This document shows, in pieces, positions 7,326-14,320 of a stretch of 27,543 nt of DNA. The first letter of the stretch is position 1. Every line of letters starts with the position of its first letter. A program made the translations under genes and the position numbers. Below the pieces are notes generated by a model. The model had not been told where the DNA came from. It searched no databases and worked only from the letters and a program-made list of their open reading frames with translations. The stretch is from CAZXBB01 sp964638815 (lineage in GTDB: Bacteria > Planctomycetota > Phycisphaerae > Phycisphaerales > SM1A02), in NCBI GenBank assembly GCA_964638815.1, contig CAZXBB010000090.1:1-27543 (forward strand). The letters are read 5' to 3'.

Positions 7326-8516
7326 ATGAAGACAAGGTTCCGTGCTGCGTTCACGATCATCGAATTGCTCGTGGTGGTCTCGATCATCGCACTCCTCGTC
7401 GGCATACTCCTGCCCGCCGTCGGCAAGGCCCGCGACCAGGCCAAGCTGACGATGTCGCAGGCCAACCTGCGCAACATCGGCGTCGCGCACCAGAGCTATG
7501 CGTCGGAGTGGGGCGATCGACAGTTCACGCTGATCAACGATTCGCTGTCGAGCTACGGCAACAACATCAACGCCTTCGACGCGTACTACCAGTCGAACGG
7601 CGGCGTGGAGGACTATCACTGTCACCCCGGACCGATCCTCGGCTGGGGATATCTCGAAGGCAACCCGGCCAATGCGTTCGTGCGGTTCGGCTACTTCACG
7701 CACGAGGGCGGGGGGAGCGAAGGGCACAGCGGCACCCTGCAGGCCGCCAACTCGTCCCTGAACCTGCCGATCAACTTCGGCAGCCTGAACGAGTTCTTCG
7801 GCGCCTTCCGCCTGATCAACGTCGCGCAGTTCCACCAGTACGTGAGCGGCAAGTTCTACGACAAGGTCTTCTACGCCCCAAAGGACGACGTTGTGATCGG
7901 TACGATCACCGGCGGCGGTTTCAACGGCCAGAACTGCTTCGATGATCCCGGGCAGTACTGCGATCGTCCCGACATCTCCGGGCAGGGCGAGATCCCCGTC
8001 TGGTCGAGCTACTGCCTGAGCGCCGCCGCCATGTACAACCCGCAGGTGATGGCGCACCCCGATCCGGAGGGAGAAGGCGGCGGCTGGAAGGACCCCTGGG
8101 AGCTGCCGGGCGCGTTCCGCTCGCCGTCGCTGAGCCAGACGCTCTTTCCGAGCCTGAAGACGCAGACCCTCGAGCACCACTGGCTCCAGAGCCGGGCGGT
8201 CGAGTGCAGCCCGTCGTACAACATCGGAACGTACATGGGCGGGACCTGCGAGCCCTTCTACTTCAACCAGGCATGGGTCTCGAGCCCGGTGACCCTCTTC
8301 TACGACGGCCACGTCGCCCCGGTCGGCACACGCGAGGCGATGCGGGCGGACGGTCGCGTTCGCGAGCAGACTCGCAACGATGACTGGGGTCTCTGGAGCA
8401 ACGACACGCCTTGGGGAAGCAACGGCTACCTGAGCGATTACGGGTACGACCAGGCGAACACGAGCTACCACGTGCTGACCACGGACGGCATTCGCGGGCG
8501 CGACGTTACGGACTGA
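7326..8516 (+). CDS. Type IV pilin-like / type II pseudopilin, planctomycete type
   Basis: A 396-residue exported protein with a class-III (prepilin) signal. The leader MKTRFRAA is short and basic; cleavage would be after Ala8, leaving Phe9 at +1 and Glu13 at +5 in FTIIELLVVVSIIALL, followed by the hydrophobic spine. Ala instead of Gly at -1 is a deviation from the classic rule, seen often in planctomycetes to my knowledge. VGKARDQAKLTMSQANLRNIGVAHQSYA is the usual helix continuation. The large C-terminal domain has several cysteines and aromatic-rich loops, and carries the FYDGHVAPV signature (325-333). It is about twice the length of a major pilin, fitting the large planctomycete family of such proteins. 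The PilB-type ATPase at 4016-5707 may power its assembly. A strong terminator follows. Confidence 0.9.
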   Translation: MKTRFRAAFTIIELLVVVSIIALLVGILLPAVGKARDQAKLTMSQANLRNIGVAHQSYASEWGDRQFTLINDSLSSYGNNINAFDAYYQSNGGVEDYHCHPGPILGWGYLEGNPANAFVRFGYFTHEGGGSEGHSGTLQAANSSLNLPINFGSLNEFFGAFRLINVAQFHQYVSGKFYDKVFYAPKDDVVIGTITGGGFNGQNCFDDPGQYCDRPDISGQGEIPVWSSYCLSAAAMYNPQVMAHPDPEGEGGGWKDPWELPGAFRSPSLSQTLFPSLKTQTLEHHWLQSRAVECSPSYNIGTYMGGTCEPFYFNQAWVSSPVTLFYDGHVAPVGTREAMRADGRVREQTRNDDWGLWSNDTPWGSNGYLSDYGYDQANTSYHVLTTDGIRGRDVTD

Positions 8517-8543
8517 GCCCGCCCTCCTCCCCGAACGATGCAG

Positions 8544-8572
8544 GCTCCCCGCCCCGGCGGGGAGCTTTTTTT
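8544..8572 (+). terminator. Rho-independent terminator of the pseudopilin gene
   Basis: An 8-bp perfect stem GCTCCCCG / CGGGGAGC with a 6-nt loop (8544-8565, including one flanking G) is followed directly by seven T residues (8566-8572), 27 nt after the stop codon. This is the clearest terminator in the window. Confidence 0.9.
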
Positions 8573-8582
8573 CTTCCTCCCT

Positions 8583-8600
8583 CAGGCCCGGCAGGGCCTG
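8583..8600 (-). terminator. Hairpin downstream of the FIST gene
   Basis: CAGGCCC / GGGCCTG form a perfect 7-bp stem with a 4-nt loop, about 115 nt past the FIST stop codon. No T-tract on the minus strand. Apart from this and the pseudopilin terminator the gap 8517-8715 shows nothing further. Confidence 0.3.
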
Positions 8601-8715
8601 ACTCAGAGATGTGCCCGGTGTCCGATTGTCCCGACGCTCCGACGTTCGGCGAGCGATCGCGAACGCGAGCGCAATGCGAACGCATGCAGTCAACCGATGC
8701 GCTGACGACGAAGCC

Positions 8716-9900
8716 TCAGACGCCCCGGAACAGGGCGATGGCGGCGCTGTGCCCGTGCAGGAACGACCCCGCGCCGACGGGGCCGATCTCGCCCGCAGCG
8801 AAGAAGCCGGCGAGCGGGAGCGGGCCGAGGCGATCGTTGATGATGCCGATGTCGTGATCCCTGGTGCCGAAGAGACGCCGGCCGCGGCCGTTGCACGTGA
8901 ACAGCAGCGCGGCGAACGGCCTCTCGCGCATCACCTGTGCGTCGAGCAGGAGCTGAAGATCCTCGGTGGCGGTGACGGCATCGCGGGCATGGAACTGCAC
9001 CGTCTGTCCCACCCGGGGCACGTCGCCGACGACGATCGCGCCCTTCTGCTTGTCGAGCCCGATCAGGTTACGGACAAGGAAGTCGCCGCGGCCGAACGGC
9101 CGCTTGTTCTCGTCGATCACGCTGCCCATGAGCAGACCGTTGGAGAGCAGGTCGCGCTCGGCCTCGCCGAGCCCGGTCGCCATCTCCTGCATCGCGGCCA
9201 GCGCGGGCCTGCCGCCCAGCTCGAGGACGGTGTTGCTCTGCGCGCGGGTGATGACGAGCGGCCGCCCGATCGGGCGACATCCCTGGCTGACGATGCACTG
9301 GATGTCGACGTCGCCCGCGATGCTGACGCCGATCGCGCCCGCACGGAACACACGATCGTCGAGCACGAGCACGTTGTGCCCCGACTGGCTCGCTCCCGAA
9401 GCCATGCCCCCGATCACCGGAACGGGATGCCCCGGCCCGCCGCACGTCGCCAGCGCCGGGAGCAGACGCGTGATCGGCGTCGAGAACGGCTCGCCGATCA
9501 TGATCGTCGCTCGCAGATCATGGGTGAGGTTGATGCGCTGCGCGAGCGCCGCGGCGTCGCGGAGCGGCAGCGGATCCGAGGGAGTGCTCATCCACGGCGT
9601 GAGCCGCGTCCCGGGGAGCCGCATGGCCAGCGCGCTCAACCCCGCCCGGCCCTCGAGCTCGGACTCGTTGCCGACGACGCCCTCGGTCGTCACGGCGAGC
9701 GTGGTCTTCGGATCGAGGGTCTGCCGGATCGTCTCGACCGCCTCGGGCACGGCGGCACGGTGGTGGAAGCTGGCAAAGATGAAGACGACGTCGCACTTCC
9801 CCGCCAGCCCGTCGTGCAGTTCATGGGCCACCTCGGTCGCGGCGGTTCGCGTGTCGAGATGACCGCTGAGTGCGCTGGCGGCGGCGGGGAGGGCGGGCAT
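8716..9900 (-). CDS. FIST-domain protein (FIST_N + FIST_C)
   Basis: A 394-residue cytoplasmic protein consisting only of the FIST sensory module, thought to bind small ligands and usually fused to or placed near signalling proteins. FIST_N covers roughly the first half (VVFIFASFHHRAAVPEAVETI, then TTEGVVGNESELEG, then VIGGMASGA), FIST_C the second half, ending in the characteristic AGFFAAGEIGPVGAGSFLHGHSAAIALF. No output domain is attached. The ATG at 9898-9900 is chosen because TAAAAT lies 8 nt upstream and the next ATG upstream would fall inside the neighbouring promoter. It is transcribed away from squalene-hopene cyclase from a 31-bp gap, so the two may be co-regulated or mutually exclusive. 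The ligand is unknown. Confidence 0.85.
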   Translation of the reverse strand: MPALPAAASALSGHLDTRTAATEVAHELHDGLAGKCDVVFIFASFHHRAAVPEAVETIRQTLDPKTTLAVTTEGVVGNESELEGRAGLSALAMRLPGTRLTPWMSTPSDPLPLRDAAALAQRINLTHDLRATIMIGEPFSTPITRLLPALATCGGPGHPVPVIGGMASGASQSGHNVLVLDDRVFRAGAIGVSIAGDVDIQCIVSQGCRPIGRPLVITRAQSNTVLELGGRPALAAMQEMATGLGEAERDLLSNGLLMGSVIDENKRPFGRGDFLVRNLIGLDKQKGAIVVGDVPRVGQTVQFHARDAVTATEDLQLLLDAQVMRERPFAALLFTCNGRGRRLFGTRDHDIGIINDRLGPLPLAGFFAAGEIGPVGAGSFLHGHSAAIALFRGV

Positions 9901-9908
9901 ACGGATCG

Positions 9909-9914
9909 ATTTTA
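9909..9914 (-). promoter_or_regulatory. Putative -10 box of the FIST gene
   Basis: TAAAAT on the minus strand, 8 nt before the ATG. Leaderless spacing. Only 4 bp separate it from the -10 box of shc on the other strand. Confidence 0.5.
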
Positions 9915-9918
9915 GACC

Positions 9919-9924
9919 TACAAT
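9919..9924 (+). promoter_or_regulatory. Putative -10 box of shc
   Basis: TACAAT, 7 nt before the ATG at 9932. No Shine-Dalgarno fits between them, so transcription probably begins at or beside the start codon. Confidence 0.5.
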
Positions 9925-9931
9925 CGCGGCC

Positions 9932-11962
9932 ATGCCCGACGCCGCCACGATCGAAGGCCTCCTCGAATCGCTGCGCGCCGGTGTGGACGCGCTCGTCGGA
10001 CGGCAGCGGGCCGACGGTCACTGGTGCGGCGAGCTTCAGGGCGACTCGATCCTCGAGAGCGAGTACCTCCTGATGAAGTTCATCCTCCGGCAGGAGGACC
10101 AGCCCATGGCGGACGGCTCCCCGGGCCCCGCGACCCTCTCACGAATCGCGCGCTACCTCCGGGATCGACGGGATCCCGGAAGCGGGTGGTCGCAGTTTCC
10201 GGGCGCGGATCTCGACGTCAGCGCGACCGTGAAGGCCTACTTCGCCCTGAAGCTGCTCGGCGACGACCCCGACGCGCCGCACATGGCGGATGCCCGCCGC
10301 GCGGTGCTCGCGGCCGGCGGCGCCGAGCGGTGCAACAGCTTCACGAACTTCTACCTCGCCTGCCTCGGGCAGATCTCGTGGAACGCGGTCCCCGCCATAC
10401 CCCCCGAGATCGTGTTCCTGCCGCACTGGTTCTTCTTCAGCCTGACGAAGGTGAGCGCGTGGACCCGCACGATGATTCTCCCGCTCTCGCTCGTCGTGAC
10501 GCTGCGACCCACGCGGCGGCTGCCGAGGAAGCTCGGCATCGACGAGCTGTTCCGCGACGAGCGGGAGCGTCACCGGCTCACGGCGACGGTGGACGCGCCG
10601 CCGTTCTGGAGCGCGTTCTTCCGCACGGTCGACCGCGCCCTGAAGCTCGCGCAATGGTCCGGCATGACGCCGCTGCGCCGGCTCGCGATCCGGCGCGCCG
10701 AGGCGTGGATCCTCGAGCGCGCCGGCCAGGACGGCATCGCCACCGCCGGGCTCGGCGCGATCTTCCCCCCGATGGTCTACATCCAGGTCGCGCTCGAAGC
10801 GCTCGGGTATCCGCGCGACCACGCGCACCGCGTGCGCGCCGAGCGCGATCTTGACGACTTCTTCATCGAGGAGGACGACGCGATCCGGATCCAGCCGTGC
10901 TTCAGCCCCGTCTGGGACACCGGCATCGCGCTGTACGCGCTGGCCGACTGCGGACTCGACGGCGCCGACGAGCCGGCGCGCCGCGCGGCGGACTGGCTCC
11001 GCGGCAAGGAGTGCCGGCACGTCGGCGACTGGGCCGCGAATATCCCCGGCCGCGCCCGCGCGGGCGGCTGGTTCTTCGAGTACGACAACGCGTGGTATCC
11101 GGACGTGGACGACACCGCGATGGTGTCGATGGCGCTGCGGCGCACCGGGGGCGCGGAGAACGAGGCCGCCGCCGCCCGGGGCGTGGCGTGGCTCCTCGCG
11201 TTCCAGAACGACGACGGCGGCTGGGCCGCCTTCGACCGCACGCGCGATCGCCCCATCCTCGAGTACATCCCCTTCGCCGACCACAACGCGATGCAGGATC
11301 CGTCCTGTCCGGACATCACCGGCCGCGTGCTCGAGTGCCTCGCGTGGCACGGCTGCACGACCGCGTCGCCCGAGGTGCGGCGCGCGATCGCGTACATCCG
11401 CGGACGCCAGGAGCCCGAGGGGTGCTTCTTCGGACGCTGGGGCGTGAACTACATCTACGGCACGTGGCAGTCGGTCGTCGGCCCGGTGCGGTGCGGCGTC
11501 GACCCGCGCGAGCCGTGGCTGCGGCGGGCCGGGGAGTGGATCAGGTCGGTGCAGCACGACGACGGTTCGTTCGGGGAGTCCGCGCGAAGCTACCTCGACG
11601 AGTCGCTGAAGGGGAAGGGCCCGCCGACCGCCTCCCAGACCGCGTGGGCCGCGATGGTGCTCCAGGAGATCTTCGGCCCGGACGATCCCGACCTTCTGCG
11701 AGCGATCGAGTGGCTCGCGCGCACGCAGCTCACCGCCGACCGCGCTGCCGAGCCCCGCGCGAACCCCGACCGTGACCCCGCCGGGTCGTGGGTCGAGACG
11801 GAGTTCACCGGAACCGGGTTCCCGCGCGTCTTCTACCTGCGCTACCACCTGTACCGGCACTACTTCCCGGTGATGGCGATGGGCCGCTACCTCGCGGCGC
11901 ACGGCGCGAGTCTGCGGCCGCCGGCGATGGTCAAGGTGTCGCCGAAACTCGAGCGCGTCTGA
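9932..11962 (+). CDS. shc: Squalene-hopene cyclase
   Basis: A 676-residue monotopic membrane enzyme that cyclizes squalene to hopene, the committed step to hopanoids. The catalytic acid motif DXDD is present as DVDD (391-394) in WYPDVDDTAMVSMALR. Several QW-type repeats are seen, for example QNDDGGWAAFDR and QHDDGSFGES, and the family blocks SPVWDTGIALYAL, NYIYGTWQSVVG and the C-terminal GTGFPRVFYLRYHLYRHYFP are all intact. It is a little longer than the Alicyclobacillus enzyme (about 630). No squalene-synthesis genes (hpnCDE) or hopanoid-modification genes flank it, so the pathway is scattered. An N-terminal segment has no signal peptide, as expected. Its stop is followed by a hairpin and G-rich element described separately. 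Confidence 0.96.
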   Translation: MPDAATIEGLLESLRAGVDALVGRQRADGHWCGELQGDSILESEYLLMKFILRQEDQPMADGSPGPATLSRIARYLRDRRDPGSGWSQFPGADLDVSATVKAYFALKLLGDDPDAPHMADARRAVLAAGGAERCNSFTNFYLACLGQISWNAVPAIPPEIVFLPHWFFFSLTKVSAWTRTMILPLSLVVTLRPTRRLPRKLGIDELFRDERERHRLTATVDAPPFWSAFFRTVDRALKLAQWSGMTPLRRLAIRRAEAWILERAGQDGIATAGLGAIFPPMVYIQVALEALGYPRDHAHRVRAERDLDDFFIEEDDAIRIQPCFSPVWDTGIALYALADCGLDGADEPARRAADWLRGKECRHVGDWAANIPGRARAGGWFFEYDNAWYPDVDDTAMVSMALRRTGGAENEAAAARGVAWLLAFQNDDGGWAAFDRTRDRPILEYIPFADHNAMQDPSCPDITGRVLECLAWHGCTTASPEVRRAIAYIRGRQEPEGCFFGRWGVNYIYGTWQSVVGPVRCGVDPREPWLRRAGEWIRSVQHDDGSFGESARSYLDESLKGKGPPTASQTAWAAMVLQEIFGPDDPDLLRAIEWLARTQLTADRAAEPRANPDRDPAGSWVETEFTGTGFPRVFYLRYHLYRHYFPVMAMGRYLAAHGASLRPPAMVKVSPKLERV

Positions 11963-11970
11963 CTCTTCCC

Positions 11971-11993
11971 CCCCTCCCCTCTCAGGGGAGGGG
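11971..11993 (+). terminator. Hairpin at the 3' end of shc
   Basis: CCCCTCCCCT and AGGGGAGGGG form a perfect 10-bp stem with a 3-nt loop, 8 nt after the shc stop codon. There is no T-tract; instead a G-rich tail follows, making a potential G-quadruplex. Confidence 0.55.
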
Positions 11994-12005
11994 CCGGGGG
12001 AGGGG
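11985..12005 (+). other. G-quadruplex motif on the shc sense strand
   Basis: Four G-runs of 4, 4, 5 and 4 bases are separated by loops A, CC and A. By established rules such short loops give a very stable quadruplex in DNA or RNA. It shares its first two G-runs with the right arm of the hairpin, so the two folds compete. Confidence 0.7.
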
Positions 12006-12053
12006 CGCTCGGCACGTAGCAGTGGTCCCGCGCATGCGCACTCACAAGGGCCC

Positions 12054-12084
12054 CCCCTCCCCCGGCCCCTCCCTGGAAGGGAGG
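12054..12084 (-). terminator. Hairpin and G-rich tail at the 3' end of the phosphatase gene
   Basis: Read on the minus strand, directly after the phosphatase stop codon (12085-12087) there is a 7-bp stem CCTCCCT / AGGGAGG with a 3-nt loop (12068-12084), running into G-runs with loops A, CC and A (12054-12073). It is a near mirror copy of the element after shc, with 47 bp between the arms. Confidence 0.55.
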
Positions 12085-13512
12085 TCAGGTAGCCACCGGA
12101 TTCTCGAACTCGACGCCCATCAGCCGCGTCAGCACGCCGAAGACGTCGGTGTGGTGCCGGATCCCGACGAAGTGCTCGCGGGCGCGACCCGTCGCCAGCG
12201 TGATCGCGAGCTCGGACGTGTGGGAGGTGCCGGTCCACCCGATGCCGACGTGGTTGGCGAGCGCCTGCCCGACCGCGCCCACGAGGCCCCGGTGCTGCGC
12301 GTTGAGCTCCGCGATCGGCTTCCCGGATCGCGCCGTCGCGATCGCCTCCGCCTCGGTCGCGGACACGGTGACGCCCGTGTGCCCGCGCATGACGTCGATG
12401 ACCTCGTCGGCGGACGGCGTTGCACCGTTCGCCGCGAGCGCATGGTGGATGGCCTCGTGCGACGACCGGATGCCCGCGATGCGCTCGAAGCACTCGGTGC
12501 TGCGCGTGTAACGCGCGCCGATGCCGTTGAGACCCGGGTTCGCGTTGCCGTGATCCGTCGTGACGACGAGCAGCGTGTCGGGGTGCCGCGCGACGAAATC
12601 CAGGGCGACGCCGATCGCGTCGTCGAAAGCGAGCTGGTCCCACAGCAGGCCGGCCGGATCGTTGCCGTGCGCGGCGTGATCGACGCGTCCGCCCTCGACC
12701 TGGAGCAGGAAGCCGTTCGGGGCGTGAACGAGCCGGTCGAGCGCGAACCGGGTCATCTCCTCGAGGGTCGGCACGTCCCGGTGCAGCTCCGGGCGGTTGA
12801 CCTGGTCGACCGTGAAGGGCAGGTGTCCCACGCCGAAGAGTCCGAGGACCGGCAACAGCGGCGCCTGCCGCGGCAGGCCGCCGAGATCGTCACGCGTGAA
12901 GCAGAGCGAATAGCCCTTCGCGCGATACTCCCCGATGACGTCGCGACCATCGGCGCGATGCGCGGGTTCGAAGTGCTCGACCCCCCCGCCGAGGAGGACG
13001 TCAACCACGCCGCGGTACTGCGAGGCGATGCCCGCCTGGTCGTCCCGGCTCGCCTCCACCGCCGCGAACCCGGCCGGCGTCGCGTGCGTGATCGTCGTCG
13101 TCGTGACGAGACCGACCGCCCGGCCGGCGCCCTTCGCGAGCTGCGCGATCGGCGTCAGACGCGTGCCGTCGGGCAGCATGTTGACGGATCCGTTGTTCAC
13201 GCGCGAGCCCGTGCCCCACGCCGACGACGCGGCGGCGGAGTCGGTGACCATCGAGTCCAGCGAGGCGGTCTCGAGAAACCCGCGCACCGTCCCGGGATCG
13301 TCCGCGAGCCCGTGCCACCGCGTGCCGGCGCCGCGCACGAGGTGCGAGAACGGCTCCGCGAGCGAGGGAACACCGGCGCTCATGCCGTCGGAGACCATGA
13401 AGATGATGTTGCGTACGCCGTCCGCGGGGCGCGGGGCGGCAACGACCGGGACGGACACCAGCGGCAACGCGGCGCCGGTCTTAAGGAGGTCGCGGCGGGT
13501 GAGATGCGTCAT
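12085..13512 (-). CDS. Tat-exported alkaline phosphatase (PhoA family)
   Basis: A 475-residue secreted metal-dependent phosphomonoesterase. The N-terminus has a twin-arginine signal (THLTRRDLLKTGAALPLVSV), so it should leave the cell folded, with metals bound. Catalytic features are visible: metal ligand Asp42 in VSDGM, nucleophile Ser92 in VTDSAAASSAWGTG, THATPAGF at 142-149 (the ITHATP block of E. coli PhoA), metal ligands in EGGRVDHAAHGND (273-285) and TTDHGN (318-323), and a His ligand in GTSHTSE near the C-terminus. The start ATG (13510-13512) is chosen because the Tat signal begins there and TATCAT lies 7 nt upstream. It is 47 bp downstream of the rluA stop but probably has its own promoter. 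No Pho box was found. Confidence 0.92.
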   Translation of the reverse strand: MTHLTRRDLLKTGAALPLVSVPVVAAPRPADGVRNIIFMVSDGMSAGVPSLAEPFSHLVRGAGTRWHGLADDPGTVRGFLETASLDSMVTDSAAASSAWGTGSRVNNGSVNMLPDGTRLTPIAQLAKGAGRAVGLVTTTTITHATPAGFAAVEASRDDQAGIASQYRGVVDVLLGGGVEHFEPAHRADGRDVIGEYRAKGYSLCFTRDDLGGLPRQAPLLPVLGLFGVGHLPFTVDQVNRPELHRDVPTLEEMTRFALDRLVHAPNGFLLQVEGGRVDHAAHGNDPAGLLWDQLAFDDAIGVALDFVARHPDTLLVVTTDHGNANPGLNGIGARYTRSTECFERIAGIRSSHEAIHHALAANGATPSADEVIDVMRGHTGVTVSATEAEAIATARSGKPIAELNAQHRGLVGAVGQALANHVGIGWTGTSHTSELAITLATGRAREHFVGIRHHTDVFGVLTRLMGVEFENPVAT

Positions 13513-13519
13513 GGGTCGC

Positions 13520-13525
13520 ATGATA
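13520..13525 (-). promoter_or_regulatory. Putative -10 box of the alkaline phosphatase gene
   Basis: TATCAT on the minus strand, 7 nt before the ATG. Leaderless spacing; no -35 match. Confidence 0.5.
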
Positions 13526-13559
13526 GGAGTGTCGTGAGCCGGCGTGACCGCCTGGCGCC

Positions 13560-14189
13560 TCAGAACGGACAGCGCGCCTCGAACTCCATCAACGCCGCCG
13601 TTCCCGGATGCACCACCCGCAGCCACAGCGCGTGCAGCATCAGGCGATCCGCCCGCGCTCTCGCGTCCGGCGGCGCGTAGAGATCGTCGCCGAGGATCGG
13701 GTGCCCGATCTCCCTGAGGTGAAGACGGAGCTGGTGGGAGCGCCCGGTCAGCGGGCGCAGCTCCAGACGCGTCCGGTCGGCCCCCCGCTCGAGCACACGC
13801 CATCTCGTCTGCGACGGTCGCCCAAGCACGTGGTCGACGATCTGCCGCGGCGTGTCCTCGAGATCCTTGCGAATCGGCAGGTCGATCTCGCCTTCGTCCT
13901 CCGCGACGATCCCGGCGACGACGGCGACGTACGCCTTGGCGACCAGCCGGTCCTGGAACTGGATGCTCAGCGCGCGGTGGGCCTCGGCGTCGAGGGCCAT
14001 GATGATCACGCCGGAGGTGTCCCGGTCGAGCCGATGCACGATCCTCGCACCGGGATGGACGGCGGCCACGCGGGCGGCGAGACAGTCGGTCTTCCCGGGG
14101 CCGATGCCGGGCACGGACAGCAGACCGGTGGGCTTGTCGAGGACGATGATCCGGTCGTCCCTGTGAAGGATGGGAGGCGGCGAGGGCAC
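13560..14189 (-). CDS. rluA: RluA-family RNA pseudouridine synthase
   Basis: A 209-residue cytoplasmic enzyme that isomerizes specific uridines in RNA to pseudouridine. The catalytic motif is seen as VHRLDRDTSGVIIMAL with Asp55 in RLD as the nucleophile; the opening LDKPTGLLSVPG and the substrate-binding block LTGRSHQLRLHLREIGHPILGDDLYAPPDAR are intact. There is no S4 domain, and length and C-terminal sequence agree best with E. coli RluA (219 aa), which modifies 23S rRNA U746 and some tRNAs at U32. The exact target here is inferred. The start is a GTG (14187-14189) that keeps the whole LHRDDRIIVLDKP strand. A TACGAT sequence 25 nt upstream on the minus strand (14215-14220) is a possible -10 box. 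It diverges from the lipoprotein operon. Confidence 0.9.
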   Translation of the reverse strand: MPSPPPILHRDDRIIVLDKPTGLLSVPGIGPGKTDCLAARVAAVHPGARIVHRLDRDTSGVIIMALDAEAHRALSIQFQDRLVAKAYVAVVAGIVAEDEGEIDLPIRKDLEDTPRQIVDHVLGRPSQTRWRVLERGADRTRLELRPLTGRSHQLRLHLREIGHPILGDDLYAPPDARARADRLMLHALWLRVVHPGTAALMEFEARCPF

Positions 14190-14284
14190 GCGGTCGGAGC
14201 TCCGGGTTCGGTCGATCGTACTCGCGTCCGCCCGTCGCGCGGTGGTGGGAGGCTCCGGGCGCGAACCATCTTCGGCCGCCGGGC

Positions 14285-14290
14285 TATCAT
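14285..14290 (+). promoter_or_regulatory. Possible -10 box of the propeller lipoprotein-nadB operon
   Basis: TATCAT, 30 nt before the ATG at 14321, with a GAGG-like ribosome site (14312-14315) between them. No -35 match. Confidence 0.35.
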
Positions 14291-14320
14291 GTCGGTCTTC
14301 CCCGAGCCGACGAGGATCCC

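Noticed and set aside
10139..12643. 834-codon open frame on the minus strand
   Set aside because: It lies antisense to shc and crosses its terminator region into another frame of the phosphatase gene; composition is Arg/Ala/Gly/Pro-rich with no domain.
11788..13680. 630-codon open frame on the plus strand
   Set aside because: It starts inside shc in another frame, reads the G-rich repeat as PSPGPS/GRGRGRG-like peptide and then runs antisense to the phosphatase.
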